Shown here piece by piece: positions 1 through 5,227 of a stretch of 5,227 nucleotides of DNA. The stretch is taken from positions 1 through 5,227 of the forward strand of contig MNYA01000485.1 in NCBI GenBank assembly GCA_001872985.1, written 5' to 3'. Position numbers and translations under genes: made by a program. Source of the stretch: a bacterium CG2_30_54_10. Its GTDB lineage: Bacteria > Muiribacteriota > Ozemobacteria > Ozemobacterales > Ozemobacteraceae. The notes under the pieces were generated by a model, which saw nothing but the letters and a program-made list of their open reading frames with translations, did no database searches and was not told where the DNA came from. How positions within the stretch are numbered: position 1 is the stretch's first letter; every line of letters begins with the position of its first letter.

Positions 1-75
1 GGTAGGTTTGATACGAGTCTCGTAGAGCCAACTGGCGGAAACGACCCACTAAAAAGGACTTTCGGAAGGAGTGAA

Positions 76-132
76 GGCTAAAAGACCAAGCTGGTGCGCC
101 ACAGTTTCAACTGGCGCACCCTTGGTGGAGCT
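76..132 (+). other. Long interrupted hairpin in the putative RNA
   Basis: GGCT (76-79) pairs with AGCT (129-132) through one G-U pair. An A-rich internal loop follows, then ACCAAG (85-90) with CTTGGT (121-126), a two-base bulge at 91-92, and GGTGCGCCA (93-101) with TGGCGCACC (112-120). About 19 pairs are interrupted in the manner of a conserved RNA arm rather than a DNA operator. Confidence 0.6.
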
Positions 133-275
133 AATGGGGCTTCAGACCGGGAAAAAGATTACCCGTGGAACCTGAAACGGGCTGGTGGAGCAGGAAGTGC
201 AACTGGGAGGCGGGAGGTCGATTTCTGACGCATGTGGGTTTTACCGCGTGAAAGAGGGGCTAAAATCTCCCCGCC

Positions 276-308
276 GGGGTCCGCTCGAACGAAGGTTGAG
301 CGGACCCC
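276..308 (+). other. Strong 11-13 bp GC-rich hairpin in the putative RNA
   Basis: GGGGTCCGCTC (276-286) is perfectly complementary to GAGCGGACCCC (298-308). The stem extends by a G-U pair (287/297) and an A-U pair (288/296) only on the + strand. It is not followed by a T-run, so it is a structural arm rather than a terminator. Confidence 0.6.
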
Positions 309-399
309 CGAAGGGGCAAGGGTAAGGGCCGGCTGCGGGGCAATGTCCGCCCAATGGCGCTATTGGACGGCAAGCGAAGCCAGCAAGCCGCATGACAAA

Positions 400-417
400 G
401 CCGCCAGGGATGGCGGC
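400..417 (+). other. 7-bp hairpin capped by a GNRA tetraloop
   Basis: GCCGCCA (400-406) pairs with TGGCGGC (411-417) around the loop GGGA, a GNRA tetraloop. Such loops stabilise RNA and often dock into receptors in large structured RNAs. On the minus strand the loop would be TCCC, so the motif exists only for a + strand transcript. Confidence 0.65.
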
Positions 418-462
418 GCATGGCGTGAGGGTTGCATCAGGCGAGCGTGTGACCTTCGCTTT

Positions 463-496
463 GCCGTTGACCGCGTAGCTTTCGGCGGTCGATGGC
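463..496 (+). other. 12-bp hairpin with two G-U pairs that fix the strand
   Basis: GCCGTTGACCGC (463-474) pairs continuously with GCGGTCGATGGC (485-496) around a 10-base loop. The pairs 466/493 and 468/491 are G-U wobbles. On the minus strand they would be C-A mismatches, so the uninterrupted helix exists only in a + strand RNA. Confidence 0.65.
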
Positions 497-683
497 TCGA
501 TAACCACGGGAGGGAGATACGGCCTTCCCTGGGTTGACTCAAGCCTCCCTGGTCCGGCTGGTGGAAATGGCCCCCGGAAAAGGCCCTCCCCCGTGGATTC
601 CTCGAAAACACCCCGGCACGCGCCCGCCTGGGACGGTTCACGCCTCCTACGGCCCACTGGTGACACCCACCGTCACCGCGGTA

Positions 684-724
684 GCCTGTAAACGTAGATG
701 CAGTCTGCATTACAAGGCATTTTT
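684..724 (+). terminator. Bulged hairpin plus TTTTT, probable 3' end of the structured RNA
   Basis: GCC (684-686) pairs with GGC (716-718), TGTA (687-690) with TACA (711-714), and ATGCA (698-702) with TGCAT (706-710) around loop GTC, leaving a seven-base bulge (691-697) and a single bulged A (715). The helix is followed after one A by TTTTT (720-724). This is the layout of an intrinsic terminator, weakened by the large bulge. It lies about 80 bp before the end of the convergent gene. Confidence 0.45.
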
Positions 725-804
725 CAAGTGGTTGCCTAAAATCTCCCACCTCGAATCAGGCGGAAATCGTGCCGGGGCTGGGATGGGCTGGCGGACTGGA
801 AAGG

Positions 805-1215
805 CTACGCCGCTTTCCGCTGGGGACCCTTGGGAACCGGGAGGAGGTTCAGCGAGGTCAACCCCTGGCGAATGATGGCCCCGCCGATCTGGCCGGGGCT
901 GACGGGAATACCTTCGGCCCGAAGAATGTTTGCCAGAGTGGTAAGTGCCTGCCACGATTCATCAGACAGGGGGATTTTCTGGCGCCTGGCGTCTTCCTCG
1001 AGAGTTGGTCTACCGCCGGAAGACCGGAGGTTTTCAAGAAGGTATTGCCGCAAGGCAAAAAGGGAAACGGGGCTGGCCGGTCTTATGGCTTTGGTGGAAA
1101 CCACTTCCGCCCCCAAAAGCTTCCCCAGGGATTTGGGGTCGATTCGGCCCAGGGTCTTCCCGGTCTGCTTGATTCTGGGAAGCGTCTTGCCTGAATTGGT
1201 GATGAGTTTCGACAT
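805..1215 (-). CDS. Small protein with ribbon-helix-helix-like C-terminal half, probable operon autoregulator
   Basis: Protein of 136 aa, second gene of a two-gene minus-strand operon. Its ATG follows AAGGAGG (1226-1220) with a four-base spacer, and this ribosome binding site overlaps the TAA of the upstream gene nine bases away, so translation is probably coupled. The N-terminal 45 residues are basic (LGKLLGAEVV at 31-40). Residues 49-64 form a Leu-rich amphipathic segment (SPVSLFALRQYLLENL). Residues 79-122 begin with a short strand-like stretch (QKIPL), then a helix (SDESWQALTTLANILRAEG) and, after VSPGQ, a second helix (IGGAIIRQGLTSL), the strand-helix-helix order of Arc/MetJ-type DNA-binding proteins. 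I therefore infer a DNA-binding regulator, possibly of the palindrome in its own promoter. I know no characterised homologue. The coding call is strong; the role is moderate at best. Confidence 0.85.
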   Translation of the reverse strand: MSKLITNSGKTLPRIKQTGKTLGRIDPKSLGKLLGAEVVSTKAIRPASPVSLFALRQYLLENLRSSGGRPTLEEDARRQKIPLSDESWQALTTLANILRAEGIPVSPGQIGGAIIRQGLTSLNLLPVPKGPQRKAA

Positions 1216-1227
1216 AAACCCTCCTTA
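1216..1227 (-). promoter_or_regulatory. Ribosome binding site overlapping the upstream stop codon
   Basis: Reading the minus strand, TAAGGAGG contains both the stop codon of the first gene (1227-1225) and an excellent Shine-Dalgarno (1226-1220), four bases before the ATG at 1215. Ribosomes finishing the first gene are positioned to start the second, keeping the two products in a linked ratio. Confidence 0.75.
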
Positions 1228-1644
1228 CGGCTGGTCGAATTCGGTGATTCGGTAGAACCACCCATCGAACTCGAACGCCACTTCCCCTTGATTGGTTTCC
1301 CTGCCCATACGATGCAGGAATTCCCGAAGGGCGGGAACCGAAACGGAAAACAATTTCGGCTTGACGAAGCTGTAAACGATGACGGGGGATTCCCAAATGA
1401 TCCCGCCCGCGTGATCGACCCAACCGCCTTCTGCGGGGGGCATGATCGTAACACCGCCACCGATGCGGGCAAGCAAACCGGCGGCTTCCAAAACCCATTT
1501 CCTCTGATGACCGAATTCTGCGTTGTGACGGTCTTTGTTGGGGATGTACAGCGTCAAGACCTGAACCGATGTTTCATCTGAAGCCCCCATCGCCTCGGCT
1601 AGGGTAGGCTCTTCGTTTTGCTGCTTTGAAGCTGGTTTCGGCAT
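1225..1644 (-). CDS. Conserved-looking 139-aa protein of unknown function, first gene of the operon
   Basis: The start at 1644 is chosen because GGAGG (1655-1651) lies six bases upstream. An in-frame start at 1701 exists, but the operon promoter lies inside that extension, so it would not be transcribed. Residues 1-26 are polar and look disordered. The globular part has TLYIPNKDR at 31-39, GGGVTIMPPAEGGW at 62-75, a beta-strand-like ESPVIVYSFV at 85-94, and a C-terminal block with LREFLHRMGRETNQGEV (106-122) followed by FEFDGWFYRI. The last block, rich in charged and Gly residues, looks like the most constrained part. I have an unverified impression that this combination recurs in small uncharacterised bacterial proteins. 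There is no signal peptide or membrane segment, so it is cytoplasmic. Coupling to a putative DNA-binding partner fits a toxin-antitoxin-like or regulatory module, but nothing here shows toxicity or catalysis. Confidence 0.85.
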   Translation of the reverse strand: MPKPASKQQNEEPTLAEAMGASDETSVQVLTLYIPNKDRHNAEFGHQRKWVLEAAGLLARIGGGVTIMPPAEGGWVDHAGGIIWESPVIVYSFVKPKLFSVSVPALREFLHRMGRETNQGEVAFEFDGWFYRITEFDQP

Positions 1645-1673
1645 GATCAACCTCCGAGGGGTTTCTAAGGCAG

Positions 1674-1701
1674 AATATACCCTTTTGGGACCAAAAGTCA
1701 A
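1674..1701 (-). promoter_or_regulatory. Sigma70-type promoter of the two-gene operon
   Basis: On the minus strand TTGACT (1701-1696) and TATATT (1679-1674) each differ from consensus at one base and are separated by 16 bp. Transcription would start near 1667, leaving a leader of about 23 bases before the ATG at 1644 that contains the ribosome binding site. Confidence 0.75.
1682..1697. promoter_or_regulatory. Perfect 16-bp palindrome between -35 and -10, probable operator
   Basis: CTTTTGG-GA-CCAAAAG is a perfect inverted repeat with two central bases. It fills nearly the whole spacer of the operon promoter and touches the -35 box, so a bound dimer would block RNA polymerase. The ribbon-helix-helix-like product of the second gene is the obvious candidate ligand, but this is inference. 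Confidence 0.6.
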
Positions 1702-1761
1702 CCTCTTTATTCCCTTGCTTGCGGGGGTCGGATCTAGGGTTACTAAGGAAGATTCGGATTC

Positions 1762-1781
1762 TATCTCGGTTAGCCGATATA
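1762..1781. repeat. Imperfect inverted repeat in the divergent intergenic region
   Basis: TATCTCGG (1762-1769) and CCGATATA (1774-1781) are complementary at seven of eight positions around TTAG. It could be an operator or an RNA hairpin in the leader of the downstream outer-membrane protein gene. Its CTCGG could also pair with the CCGAG of the next hairpin. Confidence 0.35.
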
Positions 1782-1790
1782 CAAATAGAT

Positions 1791-1816
1791 CTCGGGAATC
1801 TGCCCGAGGTGTTTTT
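1791..1816 (+). terminator. Terminator-like hairpin upstream of the outer-membrane protein gene
   Basis: CTCGGG (1791-1796) pairs with CCCGAG (1803-1808) around AATCTG and is followed by GTGTTTTT. A second T-rich stretch follows at 1826-1840. No + strand gene precedes it closely, so it may block read-through or act as a leader attenuator. The stem is only six pairs. I found no convincing + strand promoter between 1645 and 1858; TATGAT at 1831-1836 lacks a -35 partner. Confidence 0.4.
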
Positions 1817-1858
1817 GCGCTTGGCTTTTTTATGATTTTTTAGGAAAAGGAAACCCTT

Positions 1859-2734
1859 TTGAAATCGACTTGGAGCCAGAGGAAAAATGGAATTCGGCTC
1901 TTCATGATTTGCCTTTTCATTCTTCGCTTGACGTCATTAGCATTGGGGCAAGTATTGGTTACGATTGACGATTCCGGAAAGGAAATACCGGCAACCAGAG
2001 ACCCAGAAATCAAAGAAGCCGAATTTTCAATGGCACCGGAAACCCAGAAAGAGCGGCTTGCTTTGAACATAGGGGGCTGGCAGGCCGGCCTGAGTGGAAA
2101 TATATCGGCCTTAGGAATGACACTTGACTTAAAAAACGGAACAAACCTTGGAAAGCAGGAAAAGGGCGCGATCAAAGGAAACTGGCAGATTTCGAAAAGG
2201 GACCTGTTGAATTTTTCCGGGAATCAATTTGACCACACCGGAGCCTTAACCCAACAAACGGTTTTCGACAGAATCACCTATGGTCAGGGAGCTTCGATTA
2301 GGGTAAAGACAACGTTTCTTGATGTGGGGTTTGGTCGAGTTATGGGAAGCGACAACAAGGATTCCATAAAATTCCTCTATGGCTTAAAATCAAGCCAAAT
2401 GCTTATGCGCTTGAGGCAAAAAAGAGAGGGAGAGCTAAGCCAAAAATTCACGACGCCATATCTGGGAATCGAAGGCACGGAAAATCTTTCCAAGTGTGTT
2501 GCACTATCTGGTTCTGGAAAAGTTTTTTCTCTTAACCGGAATAATTTGGGGGGGAGATTGACCGACCTTGAAATAGGACTTCATTTTGGAAGTTCCCTTG
2601 AAAAAGAACAAGAGAAGCCACTATGGAATGGAGTTTTGGGATTTCGCTACTTTCTGTGTCGGGGTGATTTGAATAATGAAGCGACAGAAATAATCCTATC
2701 GGGGCCAACATTAGGAATAGAGGGCCGATTCTAG
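1859..2734 (+). CDS. Probable outer-membrane beta-barrel protein
   Basis: Protein of 291 aa, starting at TTG. A TAG at 1841 closes the frame upstream, AGGAAAAGG (1842-1850) sits eight bases before TTG, and the next ATG (1904) would cut into the signal peptide. Residues 1-30 form a signal peptide with a basic n-region, hydrophobic core (LFMICLFILRL) and an ALG|Q cleavage site. From about residue 65 the protein alternates polar and hydrophobic residues with frequent Gly and turn residues (GWQAGLSGNISALG, VLGFRYFL), as in transmembrane beta strands. It ends in TLGIEGRF, matching the C-terminal aromatic signal read by the BAM machinery. There are too few residues for a large porin; a barrel of roughly 10-12 strands plus a periplasmic N-terminal segment is plausible. 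I recognise no specific family. It precedes a lipoprotein gene by 67 bp, probably in one transcript. A run of seven G lies at 2548-2554. Confidence 0.85.
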   Translation: MKSTWSQRKNGIRLFMICLFILRLTSLALGQVLVTIDDSGKEIPATRDPEIKEAEFSMAPETQKERLALNIGGWQAGLSGNISALGMTLDLKNGTNLGKQEKGAIKGNWQISKRDLLNFSGNQFDHTGALTQQTVFDRITYGQGASIRVKTTFLDVGFGRVMGSDNKDSIKFLYGLKSSQMLMRLRQKREGELSQKFTTPYLGIEGTENLSKCVALSGSGKVFSLNRNNLGGRLTDLEIGLHFGSSLEKEQEKPLWNGVLGFRYFLCRGDLNNEATEIILSGPTLGIEGRF

Positions 2735-2786
2735 CAGAGGGGATTGTGCTGTATCATGGAAGAAGCTCCGAGTCATAATTTGGTAT

Positions 2787-2793
2787 GGGGGGG
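2787..2793 (+). promoter_or_regulatory. G7 tract serving as ribosome binding site of the lipoprotein gene
   Basis: The only purine-rich sequence before the ATG at 2802 is a run of seven G, eight bases upstream. It can pair with the 16S anti-Shine-Dalgarno through G-C and G-U pairs but is not a canonical AGGAGG. A change in tract length would alter spacing and initiation. Confidence 0.4.
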
Positions 2794-2801
2794 ATCGTAA
2801 A

Positions 2802-5227
2802 ATGGGCCTTTCCAATTTAAGAAAATATTTTTTTCTTCTTTCTTTTTTGGGGCTTGTCGCCATTTATATTTCTGGCTGTTTAAGTGGATCTTCGACCGGT
2901 GGGACGATCGGGCCAATAAATGAAAAAGAAGCAGCTTGGGACACGGCGCTAGGACAAGTTCAAAGCGCAATCAATGCGAACCCTGCAATAAAGTGGTCTG
3001 CTGGGCAGAACTACATAACCCAAAACTTCACCCCAAGTGAAACAAAAATACTAATGGGTTTTATTCCACCCACTTCAACCCCAAGCACCACTTCAATTTT
3101 AAACAACCTTCGACCAGCTGTAGCGACTTTGCCTACCAGTTTTTCATGGCTCAATAAAAACGGGATTAACTGGATGACCTCAGTAAAAAACCAAGGGAGA
3201 TACGGAACGTGTGTCGCATTCGCCTGTTGTGGCACTTTGGAGGCATCCTTAAAAATAGCAAAAAACGACCCCAATGCAAACATCGATCTGTCTGAGTGGT
3301 ACCTTTGGTATAAAGGGACCCCAGGCGAAAACCCGGATCCTGGCGGTTGGTATGAACATTACGCCTCCGATTTCTTAAAGGAGGAAGGAACCGTTGAAGA
3401 GACAATCACCCCTTATTCCGGGGCTAAACTTTTTCCCACCTTTTCTGAACCACCGGCAAATACGCCCAATTTCAAGATAAAAAAATGGGATTGGCAGACT
3501 GGTGACGAAAGCGTAAAAGCCGCACTTGCCAAAGGCCCTCTTGTCGGTGGAATTCCTGTTTATTCAGACTTTCCTATGTATACCAAAGGAATTTACCGTC
3601 ATGTTTGGGGCGAACTTGTTGGGTGGCACGCAATTATTTTGGTGGGTTACGACGATGACCAGAAGTGCTGGGTTTGCAAAAATTCCTGGTCTGCGAGTTG
3701 GGGAGAAAATGGCTATTTTCGAATTGCGTACGGACAGGAATTCTATCCCTATTTCTTCGCGTATACCACGGAGGAATCCGAAGTTTTGAATTCACCAACG
3801 GTAATAACCGTCCAACCTGGTGAAAATAGCATAGACAGTGCTTCAACTACAGTAATAATGGTTACATTCGATAAACCGATCGTCGCGCCTGCAAAAAATC
3901 CGATAAAAATTCAAATTTCAACTGGCCTGGGATCTAACTCATACGAACTAACTGGGAATTTTTCGGTAAGTAGCGATAATCGAACCATTTTTTGTTCCGG
4001 CCCATTCTTCAATGGCATAACATCAGCCACAGTCTATGTCAACTTTCCGACAGCAACAATAACGGTGACCATTGATGGAGTGTTTGCCGGTTTAGATGGG
4101 ACCAGTGGAAGTGTAAATAAAATCTGGAGTTACTTTTCGAAAAGAAGCAATTTTGGAATTTCTGGAAAAGTTGCATTAGATACTACCAAGGAAGCCTTAG
4201 ACAATGTTCCTGTTGAGATTAAAAGGGGTGGTATTTCCTTAGGTGGCACTCAAACAAAGGGTGGTTCATTTAGGTTTGAAGGACTTGTCGCAGGCAATTA
4301 TGAAATTGCACTAGCAACCGATTCCACCATTTATCACCCCGAGAAGTTTGGTATTCATTTTAATGAAGATGGTAGCGGCGTCGGTGATGTTATTTACATT
4401 GAAATGGTTAAGAAGACAATTGACCTTGGTGGAGGAGTTCAAATGGCTCTTGCCAAAATCCCCTCCGGGACGTTCACGATGGGATGCCCGGTGGACGAAC
4501 CCGGGCGTTGGGCTGATGACTGGTTGCCCCATCAGGTGACCTTAACCAAGGGGTTCCTCATGGGAATTCACGAAGTGACCCAGGCGCAGTATCTGAAGAT
4601 CACTGGAAGCAACCCATCGTTTTTCATTCCGACGCAGACGGAATTTTCGAGTGGGTATCCCGATACGAGCCAGAACCCCGTCGAAACGGTTTCATGGTTG
4701 GACTGCATACGGTATTGCAATGCGCTGAGTGCGAACCAGGGTTTGGCGGCGTGTTACACAGATCAAGGTGGAAGCCCAAAGATCGATGACGGCGATACGG
4801 TGACCTGCAACTGGACGACGAACGGCTATCGATTGCCAACGGAGGCGGAATGGGAGTATGCCTGCCGGGCTGGAAGCACTGGCATGTATTACTGGGGAAT
4901 GACATACGACCAAGCGCAAATGAAGCAGTATTGTTGGTATGATATGAACACATGGGTTGGCTCATGGACCGATCCTCACGCCGCGAAAGGGGGAACACAA
5001 CCTGTTGGAACTAGGTTGCCAAATGCCTGGGGGTTGTATGATATGAGCGGGAACGTGTGGGAATGGTGTAATGATTGGTGGGAGTGGCAAAGTGCCAGAG
5101 GGCCGCAAACGGATCCTCGGGGCCCCTTGTCAGGATTGCAAGCCAAAGAAGCATGTATCCGCCGAGGCGGCGGCTGGAGCTTCTTTTGGGATGGCTGCCG
5201 AACCGCCGGACGCTTTAGGGGCGAACC
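2802..5227 (+). CDS. Surface lipoprotein: C1A peptidase, Ig-like, carboxypeptidase-regulatory-like and FGE-sulfatase domains, 3' truncated
   Basis: The frame is open for 808 codons and leaves the window. Residues 1-25 are a lipoprotein signal with lipobox ISGC (Cys26). Residues 27-110 may be a propeptide. The papain-like domain (about 112-323) has VKNQG with oxyanion Gln131, nucleophile Cys137 in GTCVAF, His276 in GWHAIILVGYD and Asn294 in KNSWSASWGENGY, so the triad is complete. The usual Cys-Gly-Ser-Cys-Trp appears as Tyr-Gly-Thr-Cys-Val, losing a common disulfide Cys. Residues 332-450 resemble a bacterial Ig-like domain of the Big_5 kind (VQPG, VTFDKPI) and 452-543 a carboxypeptidase-regulatory-like domain (GSFRFEGLVAGNYEI). 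From 546 an FGE-sulfatase domain shows EVTQAQY (591), GYRLPTEAEWEYACRAG (675) and GLYDMSGNVWEW (744). It has Cys799, but Phe794 stands where true formylglycine-generating enzymes carry the other active-site Cys, so that activity is unlikely. Probable role: surface proteolysis or binding. Confidence 0.9.
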   Translation, partial: MGLSNLRKYFFLLSFLGLVAIYISGCLSGSSTGGTIGPINEKEAAWDTALGQVQSAINANPAIKWSAGQNYITQNFTPSETKILMGFIPPTSTPSTTSILNNLRPAVATLPTSFSWLNKNGINWMTSVKNQGRYGTCVAFACCGTLEASLKIAKNDPNANIDLSEWYLWYKGTPGENPDPGGWYEHYASDFLKEEGTVEETITPYSGAKLFPTFSEPPANTPNFKIKKWDWQTGDESVKAALAKGPLVGGIPVYSDFPMYTKGIYRHVWGELVGWHAIILVGYDDDQKCWVCKNSWSASWGENGYFRIAYGQEFYPYFFAYTTEESEVLNSPTVITVQPGENSIDSASTTVIMVTFDKPIVAPAKNPIKIQISTGLGSNSYELTGNFSVSSDNRTIFCSGPFFNGITSATVYVNFPTATITVTIDGVFAGLDGTSGSVNKIWSYFSKRSNFGISGKVALDTTKEALDNVPVEIKRGGISLGGTQTKGGSFRFEGLVAGNYEIALATDSTIYHPEKFGIHFNEDGSGVGDVIYIEMVKKTIDLGGGVQMALAKIPSGTFTMGCPVDEPGRWADDWLPHQVTLTKGFLMGIHEVTQAQYLKITGSNPSFFIPTQTEFSSGYPDTSQNPVETVSWLDCIRYCNALSANQGLAACYTDQGGSPKIDDGDTVTCNWTTNGYRLPTEAEWEYACRAGSTGMYYWGMTYDQAQMKQYCWYDMNTWVGSWTDPHAAKGGTQPVGTRLPNAWGLYDMSGNVWEWCNDWWEWQSARGPQTDPRGPLSGLQAKEACIRRGGGWSFFWDGCRTAGRFRGE

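Larger units (their letters stand above)
1..724 (+). ncRNA. Putative large structured noncoding RNA, family unknown, 5' end probably outside window
   Basis: No frame in this stretch has a credible ribosome binding site, start and protein-like composition. Instead the + strand folds into successive hairpins: 12-24, 59-68 (inside 47-50/70-73), 76-132, 162-181, 228-249, 276-308, 347-370, 400-417, 463-496, 502-535, 553-578, 659-677 and 684-718. Joints and loops are A-rich (near 51-55, 80-84, 151-156 and 261-264), as is common in large ribozyme-like RNAs. Stems 463-474/485-496, 508-514/523-529 and the extended 276-288/296-308 include G-U pairs that would be C-A mismatches on the other strand, and 400-417 is closed by a GNRA loop, so the transcript should be the + strand. 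Size is comparable to OLE, ROOL or GOLLD RNAs, but I recognise no diagnostic motif of these, nor of group I or II introns, RNase P, tmRNA or rRNA. Folding was done by eye; the 5' boundary and any promoter are unknown. Confidence 0.6.

Noticed and set aside
168..178. GAACCTGAAAC, identical to a conserved stretch of 23S rRNA
   Set aside because: Only 11 bases match and the surrounding sequence does not follow 23S rRNA, so it is taken as coincidence.
94..200. GTGCGCC start resembling a group II intron 5' end
   Set aside because: The motif lies inside a perfect hairpin, and no domain V-like sequence is found downstream on either strand.
241..666. Open frame of 141 codons on the minus strand, with overlapping frames at 232-537, 360-749 and 534-875
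   Set aside because: No ribosome binding sites, Pro/Arg/Gly-rich random composition, mutual overlap and dense RNA-like stems. Long open frames are expected by chance in GC-rich DNA.
260..747. Direct repeat CTAAAATCTCCC at 260-271 and 736-747
   Set aside because: About one exact 12-base repeat is expected by chance in a 5-kb window, and the flanks do not match.
830..1581. Plus-strand open frames at 769-1194, 830-1255 and 1288-1581
   Set aside because: They lie antisense to the two minus-strand genes, which have good ribosome binding sites, a promoter and protein-like sequence.
2785..2820. ATG at 2785 opening an 11-codon frame just before the lipoprotein gene
   Set aside because: It has no ribosome binding site and no recognisable peptide. 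Its overlap with the real start could be regulatory, but nothing supports this.
3011..3846. Open frames antisense to, or in another frame of, the lipoprotein gene (3011-3283, 3166-3405, 3526-3789, 3634-3846)
   Set aside because: The long + strand frame encodes clear peptidase motifs throughout, so these are shadows.
1..5227. CRISPR arrays, tRNA genes, transposase genes
   Set aside because: No regularly spaced repeats, no cloverleaf with a T-loop consensus, and no transposase or integrase motifs were seen.

Overview
The window looks like chromosomal DNA of a diderm (Gram-negative-type) bacterium. It encodes a probable outer-membrane beta-barrel ending in Phe and a lipobox protein whose residue after the Cys (Leu) fits outer-membrane sorting. 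The fusion of a C1A peptidase, Ig-like and carboxypeptidase-regulatory-like domains and an FGE-sulfatase domain suggests a poorly sampled lineage such as Riflebacteria or Planctomycetes. That placement is a guess from domain content. No taxonomic marker is present.

Layout. (1) Bases 1 to about 724 are GC-rich (two hand-counted 60-base blocks give 67% and 73%) and carry no credible gene. They contain a dense series of hairpins with A-rich joints. Several stems are fully paired only on the + strand because of G-U pairs, one is capped by a GGGA (GNRA) loop, and the run ends in a bulged hairpin followed by TTTTT. I read this as a large structured noncoding RNA on the + strand whose 5' end may lie outside the window. 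I cannot assign it to a known family. (2) Bases 805-1644, minus strand, hold a two-gene operon. The first gene encodes a conserved-looking 139-aa protein of unknown function. The second encodes a 136-aa protein with a ribbon-helix-helix-like C-terminal half. The operon has a strong sigma70-type promoter with a perfect 16-bp palindrome between its -35 and -10 boxes, and the second ribosome binding site overlaps the first stop codon. This is the architecture of an autoregulated module, like many toxin-antitoxin or small regulatory operons. The operon converges on the noncoding RNA, with about 80 bp between their 3' ends. (3) Bases 1645-1858 are a divergent intergenic region with two hairpins, one terminator-like. 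(4) From 1859 on, the + strand carries a TTG-started outer-membrane protein gene. After 67 bp comes a lipoprotein gene that stays open to the window edge (808 codons visible) and encodes a papain-like peptidase, an Ig-like domain, a carboxypeptidase-regulatory-like domain and an FGE-sulfatase domain.

The two envelope genes are probably co-transcribed and act at the cell surface. Within the lipoprotein gene GC content jumps from about 39% to about 58% exactly where the FGE-sulfatase domain begins, suggesting that this domain was joined as a cassette. The most novel-looking part of the window is the large RNA and its convergent, self-regulated two-gene neighbour.
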